16,576 nt of DNA from an uncultured Bacilli bacterium (GTDB taxonomy: Bacteria; Bacillota_I; Bacilli_A; RF39; UBA660), in the NCBI GenBank assembly GCA_947598425.1, contig CANQFH010000013.1, positions 1 to 16,576 of the forward strand. The letters are read 5' to 3'. This document shows positions 1 through 7,516 of this stretch, one piece after another. The notes beneath the pieces are model-generated. The model searched no databases. It was given only the letters and a program-made list of their open reading frames with translations, and had not been told where the DNA came from. Numbering within the stretch: position 1 is the first letter of the stretch; every line of letters begins with the position of its first letter. The position numbers were made by a program, and so were the translations under genes.

Positions 1-19
1 TATAATAAATATGTATAAT
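1..19 (+). promoter_or_regulatory. Probable promoter -10 region of the first gene
   Basis: A perfect TATAAT lies at 14-19, and another TATAAT at 1-6. AAGGAG at 23-28 then precedes the ATG at 37. The -35 element would lie outside the window, so only the -10 part can be seen. TATAAT at 14-19 would leave a very short leader, so the copy at 1-6 is at least as likely to be the one used. Confidence 0.45.
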
Positions 20-36
20 ATGAAGGAGTCTAGAGT

Positions 37-1332
37 ATGAAGAAAAAATATGTGTTATTGGTATTAATTATAGTCATAAGCATAACATTAATAGTTAGTT
101 TTAGTAATAGACAAAATAATAAATTAGATGAAGTAAAGTTAAATGAAAAAGATAGTGAAATGTTTGCTATTATGTTACAAAATGATACTGGATATGAAGA
201 AAGTAGCAATAATGAATGGCCAACTAAAGATTATACCTTTAATAGTTCTCTATCAGGATGTATAGATAAAAACGGAAATAAAATAGAAGAAGAAGGAATA
301 TTAACATTTGACGAGGAAACAAAGTTAGCTACGGTAGAAACTAGTAAAACTAGTTATTGTTATTTGTATTTTGATAAGAAAAAATTACTGGGAGGAGATT
401 ATATATTAGATTCTTCACCAGATAATTTAAGTAAAGAGTTACAAGGTGGTATGTATCGGTATCAAGGAACGGTAGATGTAGTAGACAATAATTATATCTG
501 TTTTGGAACCGATAATAAAGACACTTGTACAAACAATCCAGATATTTACATGTATCGAATTATTGGTATTGTTGGTAAAGATGATACAGATAAAGTTGAT
601 GGTGTTGAAAGAGACTATGATGATACGGTATCTAAAGGGATGATTAAAGTATTAAAACAAACTCCATTAAAAGAAGAAAATATAGATACATTTCAATGGG
701 ATCCAGTTATTGACAATACTAAAACTTGGTCAACTAGTTTATTGAAGAAAAGATTAAATGGTGAAAGTAATGGTAATAATAAAGGTAATGGTGGTGATAC
801 CAATATCTTTCTAAATTCTAATAATACATTATATCCATATATGAAAGATCCAACTTGGACTGATAAAATAGTTAGTAAAAAATGGTATGAAGGTGACATA
901 GATTTATATTCCTTTCCGGACACTGTAAGTGAATTATTTAACCAAGAACATGGAATAACGGAAGCAACTTTTTTTCGAGGAGAATTTTATAATGCAAAAT
1001 GGCAACAAACAACCGATGTCTTTAAAATAAGTCTTTTGTCATTAAGTGATTTTTATTACAGCGTTTCTAATGATGATACTCGCATTCTATCAAATCCAGA
1101 GGCATGGACTGATGCATGGATTAATATTAGTGATGATGAATATACATCAACGGTGATGGGACAAGGTCAAGATTATGATCCAATGTTATATATATACATA
1201 TTACAATCAGGTGCATATAATTTTGCTCCTCAAAACTGGCCTACTATTACTCGTCCCATCTTCTATCTTAATTCCAATATTGCATTAACTGGAACTGGAG
1301 ATATAACTGATCCATTTTTTATTACAAATTAG
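37..1332 (+). CDS. Membrane-anchored extracellular hypothetical protein
   Basis: This is a 431-residue protein of unknown function. Residues 2-4 are lysines and residues 5-23 form one hydrophobic helix, so it is probably an uncleaved signal anchor or signal peptide with the remainder outside the cell; there is no lipobox cysteine after the helix. The exported part is acidic, rich in Asn, Asp, Tyr and Trp, and has four cysteines in two nearby groups (SGCIDKNG / YCYLYF and NYICFGT / DTCTNN), which could form disulfides. The C-terminus has RPIFYLNSNIALTGTGD, which resembles the end of a large surface-protein family I recall from uncultured gut firmicutes (sometimes labelled DUF6273-like); this assignment is from memory and weak. 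The start is supported by AAGGAG 8 bases upstream of ATG. The gene is monocistronic and followed by a hairpin. A solute-binding or adhesive role is only a guess. Confidence 0.85.
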   Translation: MKKKYVLLVLIIVISITLIVSFSNRQNNKLDEVKLNEKDSEMFAIMLQNDTGYEESSNNEWPTKDYTFNSSLSGCIDKNGNKIEEEGILTFDEETKLATVETSKTSYCYLYFDKKKLLGGDYILDSSPDNLSKELQGGMYRYQGTVDVVDNNYICFGTDNKDTCTNNPDIYMYRIIGIVGKDDTDKVDGVERDYDDTVSKGMIKVLKQTPLKEENIDTFQWDPVIDNTKTWSTSLLKKRLNGESNGNNKGNGGDTNIFLNSNNTLYPYMKDPTWTDKIVSKKWYEGDIDLYSFPDTVSELFNQEHGITEATFFRGEFYNAKWQQTTDVFKISLLSLSDFYYSVSNDDTRILSNPEAWTDAWINISDDEYTSTVMGQGQDYDPMLYIYILQSGAYNFAPQNWPTITRPIFYLNSNIALTGTGDITDPFFITN

Positions 1333-1352
1333 GAAGGAAATGCCTTCTTTTT
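1333..1352 (+). terminator. Short intrinsic terminator after the surface-protein gene
   Basis: GAAGG (1333-1337) pairs with CCTTC (1343-1347) around a 5-base loop and is followed directly by TTTTT. The stem begins right after the TAG stop. It is short but has the expected form, and a new promoter follows. Confidence 0.6.
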
Positions 1353-1354
1353 AA

Positions 1355-1383
1355 TTGCTAAATAACTTAAATAATTGTATAAT
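1355..1383 (+). promoter_or_regulatory. Promoter of the DUF308-MscS-DUF362 operon
   Basis: TTGCTA (1355-1360) and a perfect TATAAT (1378-1383) are separated by exactly 17 bp, matching a housekeeping sigma promoter. The expected start of transcription falls just before the ribosome site at 1391-1400. Confidence 0.65.
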
Positions 1384-1404
1384 TTTATGTAGAAGGTGAT
1401 TATA

Positions 1405-2031
1405 TTGAAAAATAACAAAATAACAACTTTATTAAGTCCAATATTATTTTTTGTATTAGGTATAATTTTATTTACTAATCCTGATACTGTTGTTAAGTTT
1501 ATTTCCTATATTTTAGGAGGTATATTAATTTTAGTTGGGTTATATAAATGTGTTAATTATTATATTCATGATAAAAAGCTACAAGTAGTAAATCGTAATG
1601 AGATGGCATTTGGTATTACAGCCATTATCTTGGGATTATTATTTATCTTTTTAGCAAACGCAATTGAATTTTTAATTAGAGTATGTTTTGGTGTCTATAT
1701 GTTATTTATAGGTATCAATAAGATGCTTCAAACTGTTTATACTACTGATAGATCAACTAAGTTTTATTCTTTAATAGTAGTGGGCTTAATATTTATAGCA
1801 GGTGGTATGTATACAATCTTAGATGCTAATTTAGCATTACAAATAATTGGATTATTTATGATTATTTATGGTATTTTAGACATTATTAGTTATTTTTTAA
1901 ATAGAAGTAAAGAAGAAGTCAAAGAGGAAATAGAGGAAGTTCAAAAAATTATTACTAATGATGATGTCTTAGAGGCAGAAGTAGTTGAAGAAAAAGAAGA
2001 GACTAAGCCTAAAAGAAAGAGTAAAAAATAA
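1405..2031 (+). CDS. DUF308 (HdeD-like) multi-pass membrane protein
   Basis: The product has about 208 residues. I place the start at TTG 1405, because AGAAGGTGAT (1391-1400) is a near-perfect Shine-Dalgarno sequence and a GTG start at 1396 would lie inside it. Six hydrophobic segments in pairs fill roughly the first 165 residues, with the repeated pattern 'IxxxxLGIxxILxGLxxI' typical of DUF308. Examples are 'SPILFFVLGIILFTNP', 'ISYILGGILILVGLY' and 'LQIIGLFMIIYGILDII'. The last 40 residues are a charged cytoplasmic tail, first acidic (EEVKEEIEEVQ) and then basic (KPKRKSKK). DUF308 relatives include the acid-stress protein HdeD, but the molecular role is not established. It is the first gene of an operon, two bases from the MscS gene, which suggests an envelope or osmotic-stress role. 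Family call is fairly sure; function is unknown. Confidence 0.85.
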   Translation: MKNNKITTLLSPILFFVLGIILFTNPDTVVKFISYILGGILILVGLYKCVNYYIHDKKLQVVNRNEMAFGITAIILGLLFIFLANAIEFLIRVCFGVYMLFIGINKMLQTVYTTDRSTKFYSLIVVGLIFIAGGMYTILDANLALQIIGLFMIIYGILDIISYFLNRSKEEVKEEIEEVQKIITNDDVLEAEVVEEKEETKPKRKSKK

Positions 2032-2033
2032 TT

Positions 2034-2837
2034 ATGTGGAAAAAGATTTTAGTTCCTAAAGTTTATTTACCAATTGTCTATTTATTATTAGCAATAATAT
2101 TTTATAGATTATTATGTAGAATTGTTGATAAGACATTAGTTATTAACAAAAGATCTAAAACAAGAGATAAATTAACTATTAAAAGAGAAGCTACAATAAT
2201 AAATTTAATTAAAAGTATAATTAAATATATTGTAGCAATAATAGTATTGTTAGCAATATTAAATGTCTATGGAGTAAAGACAACAAGTATTATTGCTTCT
2301 TTGGGAGTAGCTGGAGCAATTATTGGTTTAGCTTTCCAAGACATAATTAAAAATTTATTAGCAGGTTTTTCAATTATTTTTGATAATCATTATATGCAAG
2401 GAGATATTGTTACCATTAATGGTTTTCGTGGTGAAGTAATTGAATTAGGATTACAAACTACTAAAATTAAATCTTATACTGGAGAAGTGATGATTATTAA
2501 TAATAATTTGATAACAAGTGTTATCAATCATAGTATGTTTGATACTATATTATATTTAGAAATACCAGTAAGTAAAAATATTTCTTTAGAACAATTAGAA
2601 ACTATTTTAAAAAATGTTAATAAAAGAATAGAAAAGTTAAGTGATGTTACAGATAAAGTTTTATTACTAGGAATAGAAACATTAAATAGTAATAATTATG
2701 TTTATAAAGTTCAAATTAATTGTAAACCAGATAGTCATTTTGGTATTAAAAGAGAATATATGAAATATTTAAAAGAAGAATATGATCTAAATAAGGTAGA
2801 AGTACCAGCAGAATATTTAGAGATAAAAAATAAATAG
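2034..2837 (+). CDS. MscS-family small-conductance mechanosensitive channel
   Basis: This 267-residue membrane channel should open under membrane tension to release solutes during osmotic downshock. Hydrophobic segments lie at about 10-28 and 60-78. The glycine/alanine-rich pore helix at about 84-115 (GVAGAIIGLAFQDIIKNLLA) is the hallmark of MscS TM3. The beta domain follows ('DNHYMQGDIVTINGFRGEV', then 'TKIKSYTGEVMIINNNLI'), and then an alpha/beta C-terminal domain. Size and layout match the short three-helix form (YkuT-like, 260-290 residues). It starts two bases after the DUF308 stop with only a weak AAAGAG ribosome site inside the end of that gene, so translation is probably coupled. The channel is expected to be a homoheptamer in the plasma membrane. 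Confidence 0.94.
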   Translation: MWKKILVPKVYLPIVYLLLAIIFYRLLCRIVDKTLVINKRSKTRDKLTIKREATIINLIKSIIKYIVAIIVLLAILNVYGVKTTSIIASLGVAGAIIGLAFQDIIKNLLAGFSIIFDNHYMQGDIVTINGFRGEVIELGLQTTKIKSYTGEVMIINNNLITSVINHSMFDTILYLEIPVSKNISLEQLETILKNVNKRIEKLSDVTDKVLLLGIETLNSNNYVYKVQINCKPDSHFGIKREYMKYLKEEYDLNKVEVPAEYLEIKNK

Positions 2838-2851
2838 AAAGAGGAATGAAT

Positions 2852-3745
2852 ATGGAAAAAGCAAAAGTATATTATACTAAGAATATTAATGCTGAAAGTT
2901 TAATTAAAATTTATGAAGCATTAGGGGTTAAACTAGAAGGAAAAGTAGGAGTTAAAGTATCTACTGGAGAAAGAGGTAGTAAAGGATATTTAAAAGCTGA
3001 TTTAATTGGACCATTAGTAAAGAAAATAAATGGTACTATTATTGAATGTAATACTGCTTATGATGGTGCTCGAAATACCATGGAAGAACATTTAGAAGTA
3101 GCTAAGGAACATGGTTTTATGGATTATGCTGATGTTGATATTATGGATGGTAAAAAAGAGATTAAGATACCAGTACCTAAAAATAGCAAACATTTAGAAT
3201 ATGATATAGTTGGTGAGAATATCGAAAATTATGATAATATTTTAAATTTAGCTCATGGTAAAGGGCATGCCATGGGAGGCTTTGGTGCTAATTTAAAAAA
3301 TCAATCTATTGGAATAGCTTCTCGTAATGGTAAAGCTTATATTCATACTGCAGGTAAAACAGATAATCCTGATCTTTTATGGAGTAATATTCCTGCTCAA
3401 AAAGATTTTATTGAATCTATGGCTGAAGCTGCCATGGCTGTAAGTGATTATTTTCAAAATAAGAATGGTAAAATCTTATATATCACAGTTATGAATGCTT
3501 TATCACTTGATTGTGATTGTGATGCTCATCAAGGAGATCCAGTTATGAATGATTTAGGTATTGTAGCATCTTTAGATCCTGTAGCCAATGATCAAGCCTT
3601 TATTGATATGATTTGGAATAGTGAAGATGAAGGAGCTAAAAAATTACAAGAAAGAATTGATAGTAGAGAAGGTAGATGGATATTACCTTATGCAGAAAGT
3701 TTAGGACTTGGTACTAGAGAATACGAATTAATTAATATTGATTAA
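2852..3745 (+). CDS. DUF362 domain protein
   Basis: The protein has about 297 residues and no signal peptide, so it is probably cytoplasmic. I choose ATG 2852 over ATG 2846, because AGAGG at 2840-2844 is one base from the earlier ATG but seven from the later one. The sequence matches DUF362 in outline: an N-terminal 'AKVYYTKNI', 'GKVGVKVSTGERG' and 'GTIIECNTAYDGAR', a central 'LNLAHGKGHAMGGFGANLKNQSIG' region, and 'DCDCDAHQGDPVMNDLG' near residue 225. Many DUF362 proteins carry a 4Fe-4S ferredoxin module; none is present here, since there is no CxxCxxC cluster. The His, Asp and Cys of the conserved stretches could still bind a metal. No reaction is established for this stand-alone form. It is the last gene of the operon, and a 13-bp-stem hairpin follows. 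Confidence 0.85.
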   Translation: MEKAKVYYTKNINAESLIKIYEALGVKLEGKVGVKVSTGERGSKGYLKADLIGPLVKKINGTIIECNTAYDGARNTMEEHLEVAKEHGFMDYADVDIMDGKKEIKIPVPKNSKHLEYDIVGENIENYDNILNLAHGKGHAMGGFGANLKNQSIGIASRNGKAYIHTAGKTDNPDLLWSNIPAQKDFIESMAEAAMAVSDYFQNKNGKILYITVMNALSLDCDCDAHQGDPVMNDLGIVASLDPVANDQAFIDMIWNSEDEGAKKLQERIDSREGRWILPYAESLGLGTREYELINID

Positions 3746-3749
3746 TAAA

Positions 3750-3787
3750 AAATAAGTTAGATTGAATTGATCTAACTTATTTCATTA
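3750..3787. terminator. Bidirectional terminator between convergent genes
   Basis: A perfect 13-bp stem pairs 3750-3762 (AAATAAGTTAGAT) with 3770-3782 (ATCTAACTTATTT), with a 7-base loop. On the minus strand the stem ends in a run of six T; on the plus strand it is followed by the weaker ATTTCATTATT. The right arm contains the TAG stop of the minus-strand ABC transporter gene, so that coding sequence ends inside its own terminator. Confidence 0.85.
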
Positions 3788-5493
3788 TTATATAGTTTTT
3801 GATATATTTTGGATTTATTCATTAATTCTTGATGAGTACCTTTATCTTTTATTTTACCATCCAAAATAACATAAATAATATCAGCATCTTTTATAGTAGA
3901 TAATCTATGAGCAATAATAATTATAGTATGATCTTTAACTAAATTATCTATAACTTTTTTAATATAAGTTTGAGATTCATTATCTAAAGCACTAGTAGCT
4001 TCATCAAACAATATAATTTTACTTTCTTTAGCTAAAGCTCTAGCAATTGCTAATCTTTGCTTTTGACCACCAGATAGATTAACACCACCTTCACCTAATA
4101 TAGTATTATATCCCTTAGGAAGACTCATAATATAATCATCTATATAGGCCATTTTACAATACTTACGAATATCGTTTAATGTTAATTTATTATTTAGTAA
4201 AAGAAAATTATTTTTAATGGTATTATTAAATAAAAATGGTTCTTGTCTAATAATAGCAATATATTTTCTTAAAGATACTTCATCTAAATCCTTAATATCT
4301 ACTCCATCAATAGTAATGTTACCTATATTGGTATCAAATACTCTTGTTAATAAGTTAAAGATAGTTGATTTACCTTGACCACTTTTACCCACAATCCCAA
4401 TTTTTTTATGAGGTTCGAAAGTAACATTAAAATTATTTAATACTACACCTTCATTAGGATAGTTAAAAGTAACATTATTAAACTTAATAATTCCTTGACA
4501 TTCTTTTAAATTAACATTACCAAAAGTAACATCATGATAAAGTTTATTTTCAATTATTTCATTTATTCTCGTTAATGATGTTGTAACTTCATTATATATT
4601 TTAGTAAATGAAGTTATATTTTCAATCATCCAAGTATAACGATAAATATAATAAGTAATAGCAATAAAGAATGTTAAAGTAGTTTTTTCATAATATAATA
4701 AAATAGCACACGTTATAAAAGTAGCAACCTCTAATAATATTTTTAAAATACTCGCTATAATATCATATACTTCATATAAATATATTTCTTCATAAGATTT
4801 ATTTAACATTCTTTTAATAATATCTTCAATATTTTTAAATAGAGAGTTTTTAATACCTAAGGTTTTTATTTCTCGGATTCCTCTTATTGATTCAGTAGTT
4901 ATCGATGTTGCTTCATCATTTATGACTTTTCGCTCTTTATGTATTTTTTTTAGTTTAGGGTTAAAGTTTACTACAAATAAGGCATATATTACGATAAAAA
5001 TAATTATTTCTAAACCAATTATCCAAGAATTATAAATAATATAGAAAAATATTACTATTGCTGAAGTTATATTTGCGGCGATTTGTATTAATTGTTCAAA
5101 TGAGTTTCTAATAACACTAGTATCATTAGTAATTCTATTAATAAGTTCTCCACTAGTAATTTCTTCAAAAGCATAGGCTGGTAAATTCAAAGTTTTACGG
5201 TACGCGATATTACTTATTTCTCGAGATATTTTAACTTCGACTTTAGATAATGAAGCTAAAGCAATTCGCTCTATTAATGAGAATAATATTTGTGTAAATA
5301 AGTAAATAAATAGAATACAAAGAGCTATATTTAAATGCATTTTAGTAACTTCTTCAATTGCATAGCCATTTAAATAACCAACTAAAATATAAGAAATACT
5401 AGATAAAAAGATAGCTATTGTCGCTATTAGTATTTTTAATTTATATTTTTTAGCTAATTTTAAAACAGTTTTAAATTCTTTTAAGTTTTTCAT
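3772..5493 (-). CDS. ABC exporter half-transporter (TMD-NBD fusion)
   Basis: This is a complete half-size exporter of about 573 residues, expected to work as a homodimer in the plasma membrane. Residues 1-310 form the six-helix exporter domain. Residues 330-573 are the ATPase: Walker A 'GKSGQGKST' near 370, Q-loop 'IRQEPFLF', signature 'LSGGQKQR' near 472, Walker B 'IILFDEATSALD' near 492, and switch histidine 'IIAHRLSTI' near 526. All catalytic residues are present. The start is chosen at ATG 5493, because AGGCAGTGAT just upstream matches the consensus AGGAGGTGAT at 8 of 10 positions and covers the alternative GTG/ATG at 5502 and 5499. It belongs to the MsbA/BmrA/LagD-like exporter group. 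No peptidase C39 domain and no precursor-peptide gene is next to it, so the substrate (lipid, drug or peptide) is unknown. It stands alone on this strand. Confidence 0.97.
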   Translation of the reverse strand: MKNLKEFKTVLKLAKKYKLKILIATIAIFLSSISYILVGYLNGYAIEEVTKMHLNIALCILFIYLFTQILFSLIERIALASLSKVEVKISREISNIAYRKTLNLPAYAFEEITSGELINRITNDTSVIRNSFEQLIQIAANITSAIVIFFYIIYNSWIIGLEIIIFIVIYALFVVNFNPKLKKIHKERKVINDEATSITTESIRGIREIKTLGIKNSLFKNIEDIIKRMLNKSYEEIYLYEVYDIIASILKILLEVATFITCAILLYYEKTTLTFFIAITYYIYRYTWMIENITSFTKIYNEVTTSLTRINEIIENKLYHDVTFGNVNLKECQGIIKFNNVTFNYPNEGVVLNNFNVTFEPHKKIGIVGKSGQGKSTIFNLLTRVFDTNIGNITIDGVDIKDLDEVSLRKYIAIIRQEPFLFNNTIKNNFLLLNNKLTLNDIRKYCKMAYIDDYIMSLPKGYNTILGEGGVNLSGGQKQRLAIARALAKESKIILFDEATSALDNESQTYIKKVIDNLVKDHTIIIIAHRLSTIKDADIIYVILDGKIKDKGTHQELMNKSKIYQKLYNNEIS

Positions 5494-5509
5494 TTGCATC
5501 ACTGCCTAT

Positions 5510-5538
5510 ATTTTAACATAAACAAAATAAAAACTCTA
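5510..5538 (-). promoter_or_regulatory. Possible promoter of the ABC exporter gene
   Basis: On the minus strand an extended -10, TGTTAAAAT (5518-5510), sits just before the ribosome site. The hexamer 17 bp upstream (TAGAGT, 5538-5533) is a poor -35, so activity would depend on the extended -10. Confidence 0.4.
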
Positions 5539-5563
5539 TGATAGATGATAGGTTAATAAAATT

Positions 5564-5597
5564 AATGTTGAAAACTAGATAGTTATCAACATTTTTT
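5564..5597. terminator. Hairpin downstream of the broken nuclease gene, likely terminator
   Basis: AATGTTGA (5564-5571) pairs with TCAACATT (5586-5593), and AACT (5573-5576) with AGTT (5581-5584) inside it, across an A-A mismatch. On the plus strand it runs into TTTTTTT. On the minus strand, where the preceding gene is, the T-stretch after it is interrupted (AATTTTATT). It lies 15 bases beyond the nuclease stop and probably ends that transcript, perhaps in both directions. Part of it resembles sequence beside the transposase gene at the right edge. Confidence 0.55.
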
Positions 5598-5607
5598 TGC
5601 TTTTTTA

Positions 5608-6609
5608 TTACATAATATCTAAATGACTACTTATATCATTTGAATTTGGCAATTTATTTTGTATTTCTTTTGATAATTTATCAAATATTTTATATTCACT
5701 TACACCTACTGGCTTATTTATGAATTTTAAAGTATAATCAACTATTTTATTACTTTTATTTTGACATAGTATTAATCCGATTGAAGGGTTATCAGTTTCA
5801 TCTTTTACTTCTTCATCAAGTGCTGTCAGATAAAATCCCATTTTGCTAGCAAATTCTGTTTTAAATTCTGATGCTTTGAGTTCTACAGCTATATAGCTTT
5901 TTAATTTTATATGGTAAAAAAGTAAATCAATATAAAAATCTTGATTATCTATCGTTATTTTATACTGACTACCAACAAATTAAAAACCTGATCCTAATTC
6001 TAGTAAAACATTTTTTAATTTTTCTAACATTTTATTTTCCAATTCTTTTTCCTTATAATCTTCTGTTAGTTCTATTAAGTCGAAAATATAAGGCTCTTTC
6101 ATTATATTATTTGCAAGATCACTATTTTTCTTTAAGGTCATATTAAAGTTGTTATGCTTAATTGCCTTTTCTTGTCTATTATATAAATTCGTATCTATTT
6201 GATAAATTAAAATACTATCTGACCATCCTTCTTCAAGGCATTTATGCATATACCATTTACGTATTTTCTTATCTTTAATTTTTTGCATTAAAGTAATATT
6301 GTGTTTCCATGGTAATTGTGCAACCAATTGCACAAATTCGTTATCATCTTTATATGTATTGTAAAATGATTTCATATATTTCAAATTACGAACAGAAAAA
6401 CCTTTTAGATTTGGAAAAGACATTTTTAATTCTATAGCTACATTATCAATAAATTTATTTCCCCAACTACTATTTTCTTCTAAGGTTTTTCCTATATTAA
6501 AATATAAATTTACTAATTTTGCATTTGCATTCATCATAATTTCAAATTGAGTTTTTGATATTTCGTTTTTAATATTATTAGTTATTTCTTGAAATGATTT
6601 ATCTAACAT
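5608..6609 (-). pseudogene. DUF1016 (YhcG-type) PD-(D/E)XK nuclease gene, interrupted by an in-frame stop
   Basis: From ATG 6609 (AGAGGAG seven bases upstream) the frame gives 209 residues with the DUF1016 N-terminal domain, including 'AKLVNLYFNIGKTL', 'GFSVRNLKYMKSFY' and 'VAQLPWKHN'. TAA at 5982-5980 then stops it. The same frame continues without any shift for 123 more residues to the stop at 5608: 'FVGSQYKITIDNQDFYIDLL' and 'AVELKASEFKTEF', which form the nuclease core (Asp about 228, Glu-x-Lys about 243-245), then 'NPSIGLILC'. Relatives of about 330-350 residues have both parts fused with a sense codon in the 'ELGxGFxFVG' linker, exactly where TAA stands here. The second part has only an internal ATG at 5841 with no ribosome site, so it is probably not made. 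DUF1016 proteins are often found near restriction-modification and other accessory genes; none is seen here. Probably inactivated recently, since both halves are otherwise intact. A base-calling error is the alternative. Confidence 0.85.
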
Positions 6610-6630
6610 ATGTATTCTCCTCTGTATGAT

Positions 6631-6659
6631 ATTATAACAAAATAGTAACAAATTTTGCA
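6631..6659 (-). promoter_or_regulatory. Promoter of the DUF1016 gene
   Basis: On the minus strand a perfect extended -10, TGTTATAAT, lies at 6639-6631, and a weak -35 (TGCAAA, 6659-6654) is 17 bp upstream. It lies just upstream of the ribosome site at 6623-6617. This supports ATG 6609 as the start, because the earlier ATG at 6660 falls within the promoter. Confidence 0.6.
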
Positions 6660-6740
6660 TTAAATTAATAAAAACTTAATATTTTGTTTCATCAAAATAA
6701 ATACTACTATGTTACCATAGTAGTGTTACACATTTGGCAT
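6645..6740 (+). repeat. Imperfect direct repeats in the divergent intergenic region
   Basis: GTAACAAATTTTGCAT (6645-6660) and GTTACACATTTGGCAT (6725-6740) match at 13 of 16 positions and are 80 bp apart. The first overlaps the DUF1016 promoter. They could be operator half-sites or chance similarity in AT-rich DNA. Confidence 0.3.
6703..6724. other. Perfect 9-bp inverted repeat of unknown role
   Basis: ACTACTATG (6703-6711) and CATAGTAGT (6716-6724) form a 9-bp stem with the loop TTAC. No T-run follows on either strand, so it is not a typical terminator. It sits between the divergent DUF1016 and MerR promoters and may be a protein-binding site. A weaker hairpin, GGCAT/ATGCC at 6736-6750, follows it. 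Confidence 0.5.
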
Positions 6741-6824
6741 CACTTATGCCTTCTTATTAATTTTAACATTAAATAAAAAAATATACAAGAAAAATATTGA
6801 ATTCCAAAAACTTAAAATTTATTA

Positions 6825-6855
6825 TTGACATTAACCTTAGGTAATAGTCTATATT
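6825..6855 (+). promoter_or_regulatory. MerR-type promoter with 19-bp spacer and operator palindrome
   Basis: A perfect TTGACA (6825-6830) and TATATT (6850-6855) are separated by 19 bp, not the usual 17. That is the signature of promoters twisted open by MerR-family activators. Inside the spacer is the palindrome ACCT-T-AGGT (6834-6842), a plausible MerR operator. The gene read from it is itself a MerR regulator, so autoregulation is likely. Confidence 0.8.
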
Positions 6856-6877
6856 AATAGTAAGAAAGGAGAAAGTT

Positions 6878-7516
6878 ATGTATATAAATGAAGTAGAAAA
6901 TATTGTAGGATTATCTAAGAAAAGTATTCGTTATTATGAAGATAATGGTTTAATTAATCCTAAAAGAGATAATAATAGTTATCGAATATATAATAATGAA
7001 GATATTAATAAATTAAAAATAATTAAATTTTTAAGAGAATTAAATGTATCTATTAGAGATTTAAAATTATTAAATGAAAATAAATTATCTTTAGAAGAAT
7101 GTTTAATGGATACGATTAAAAAGATAGATAATTTAACTAAAAATTATGAACAAATAAAATTGATGTGTAATGAAATAATAAAAGAAAATGTTAATTTTAA
7201 TAATATCGAAATAGATAAATATTTTAAAGAGATTAATATACTTAACAAGAAGGAACGATTTACGATGTATAATAAAGAAAATAAACATATTAAACAGATA
7301 GTTGGGGCTGTAATATCAAGTTTAATATTTAGTGGCTTATTTATATTTTTATTAATAATTATAGGTTATATGGGATTTAATTTTAAATTACCTATATGGT
7401 TATTGATATTAGTAGAGTTACTATTACTATTACCATTAATAGGTATTATTTATAATTTAGTAATTAGAATTAAAGAGATTAAAGGAGGTGAAGAAGATGA
7501 TGCTCTTAAATATTGA
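6878..7516 (+). CDS. Membrane-tethered MerR-family transcriptional regulator
   Basis: This is a 212-residue regulator. Residues 1-70 are a MerR winged helix-turn-helix: 'INEVENIVGLSKKSIRYYED' with the invariant RYYE, 'GLINPKRDNNSYRIY', then 'LKIIKFLRELNVSIRDLKLL'. Residues 75-107 are the dimerising coiled coil. In place of a metal- or drug-binding domain there are two strong membrane helices, about 141-165 and 171-197, and then a short tail. It is therefore probably held at the membrane with its DNA-binding domain in the cytoplasm, sensing a membrane or envelope signal. AAGGAG lies about 8 bases before ATG. The last 20 bases overlap the YbjQ gene, so the two are translationally coupled and probably share a pathway. 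The 19-bp-spacer promoter upstream suggests autoregulation. The effector cannot be told from the sequence. Confidence 0.92.
   Translation: MYINEVENIVGLSKKSIRYYEDNGLINPKRDNNSYRIYNNEDINKLKIIKFLRELNVSIRDLKLLNENKLSLEECLMDTIKKIDNLTKNYEQIKLMCNEIIKENVNFNNIEIDKYFKEINILNKKERFTMYNKENKHIKQIVGAVISSLIFSGLFIFLLIIIGYMGFNFKLPIWLLILVELLLLLPLIGIIYNLVIRIKEIKGGEEDDALKY

Noticed and set aside
350..532. Minus-strand open frame of 60 codons
   Set aside because: It lies wholly inside the surface-protein gene, has no ribosome site and has a low-complexity composition, so it is an antisense shadow.
693..923. Minus-strand open frame of 76 codons
   Set aside because: It is contained in the surface-protein gene on the other strand, with no ribosome site or recognisable motif.
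5569..5582. TTGAAAACTAGATA resembling a 16S-23S spacer sequence
   Set aside because: No rRNA or tRNA sequence is nearby, and the stretch is explained by the hairpin at 5564-5593.
5608..5841. Independent small gene starting at ATG 5841
   Set aside because: No ribosome site precedes it, and it lacks the catalytic region, which lies in the same open frame just upstream. It is the tail of the broken DUF1016 gene.
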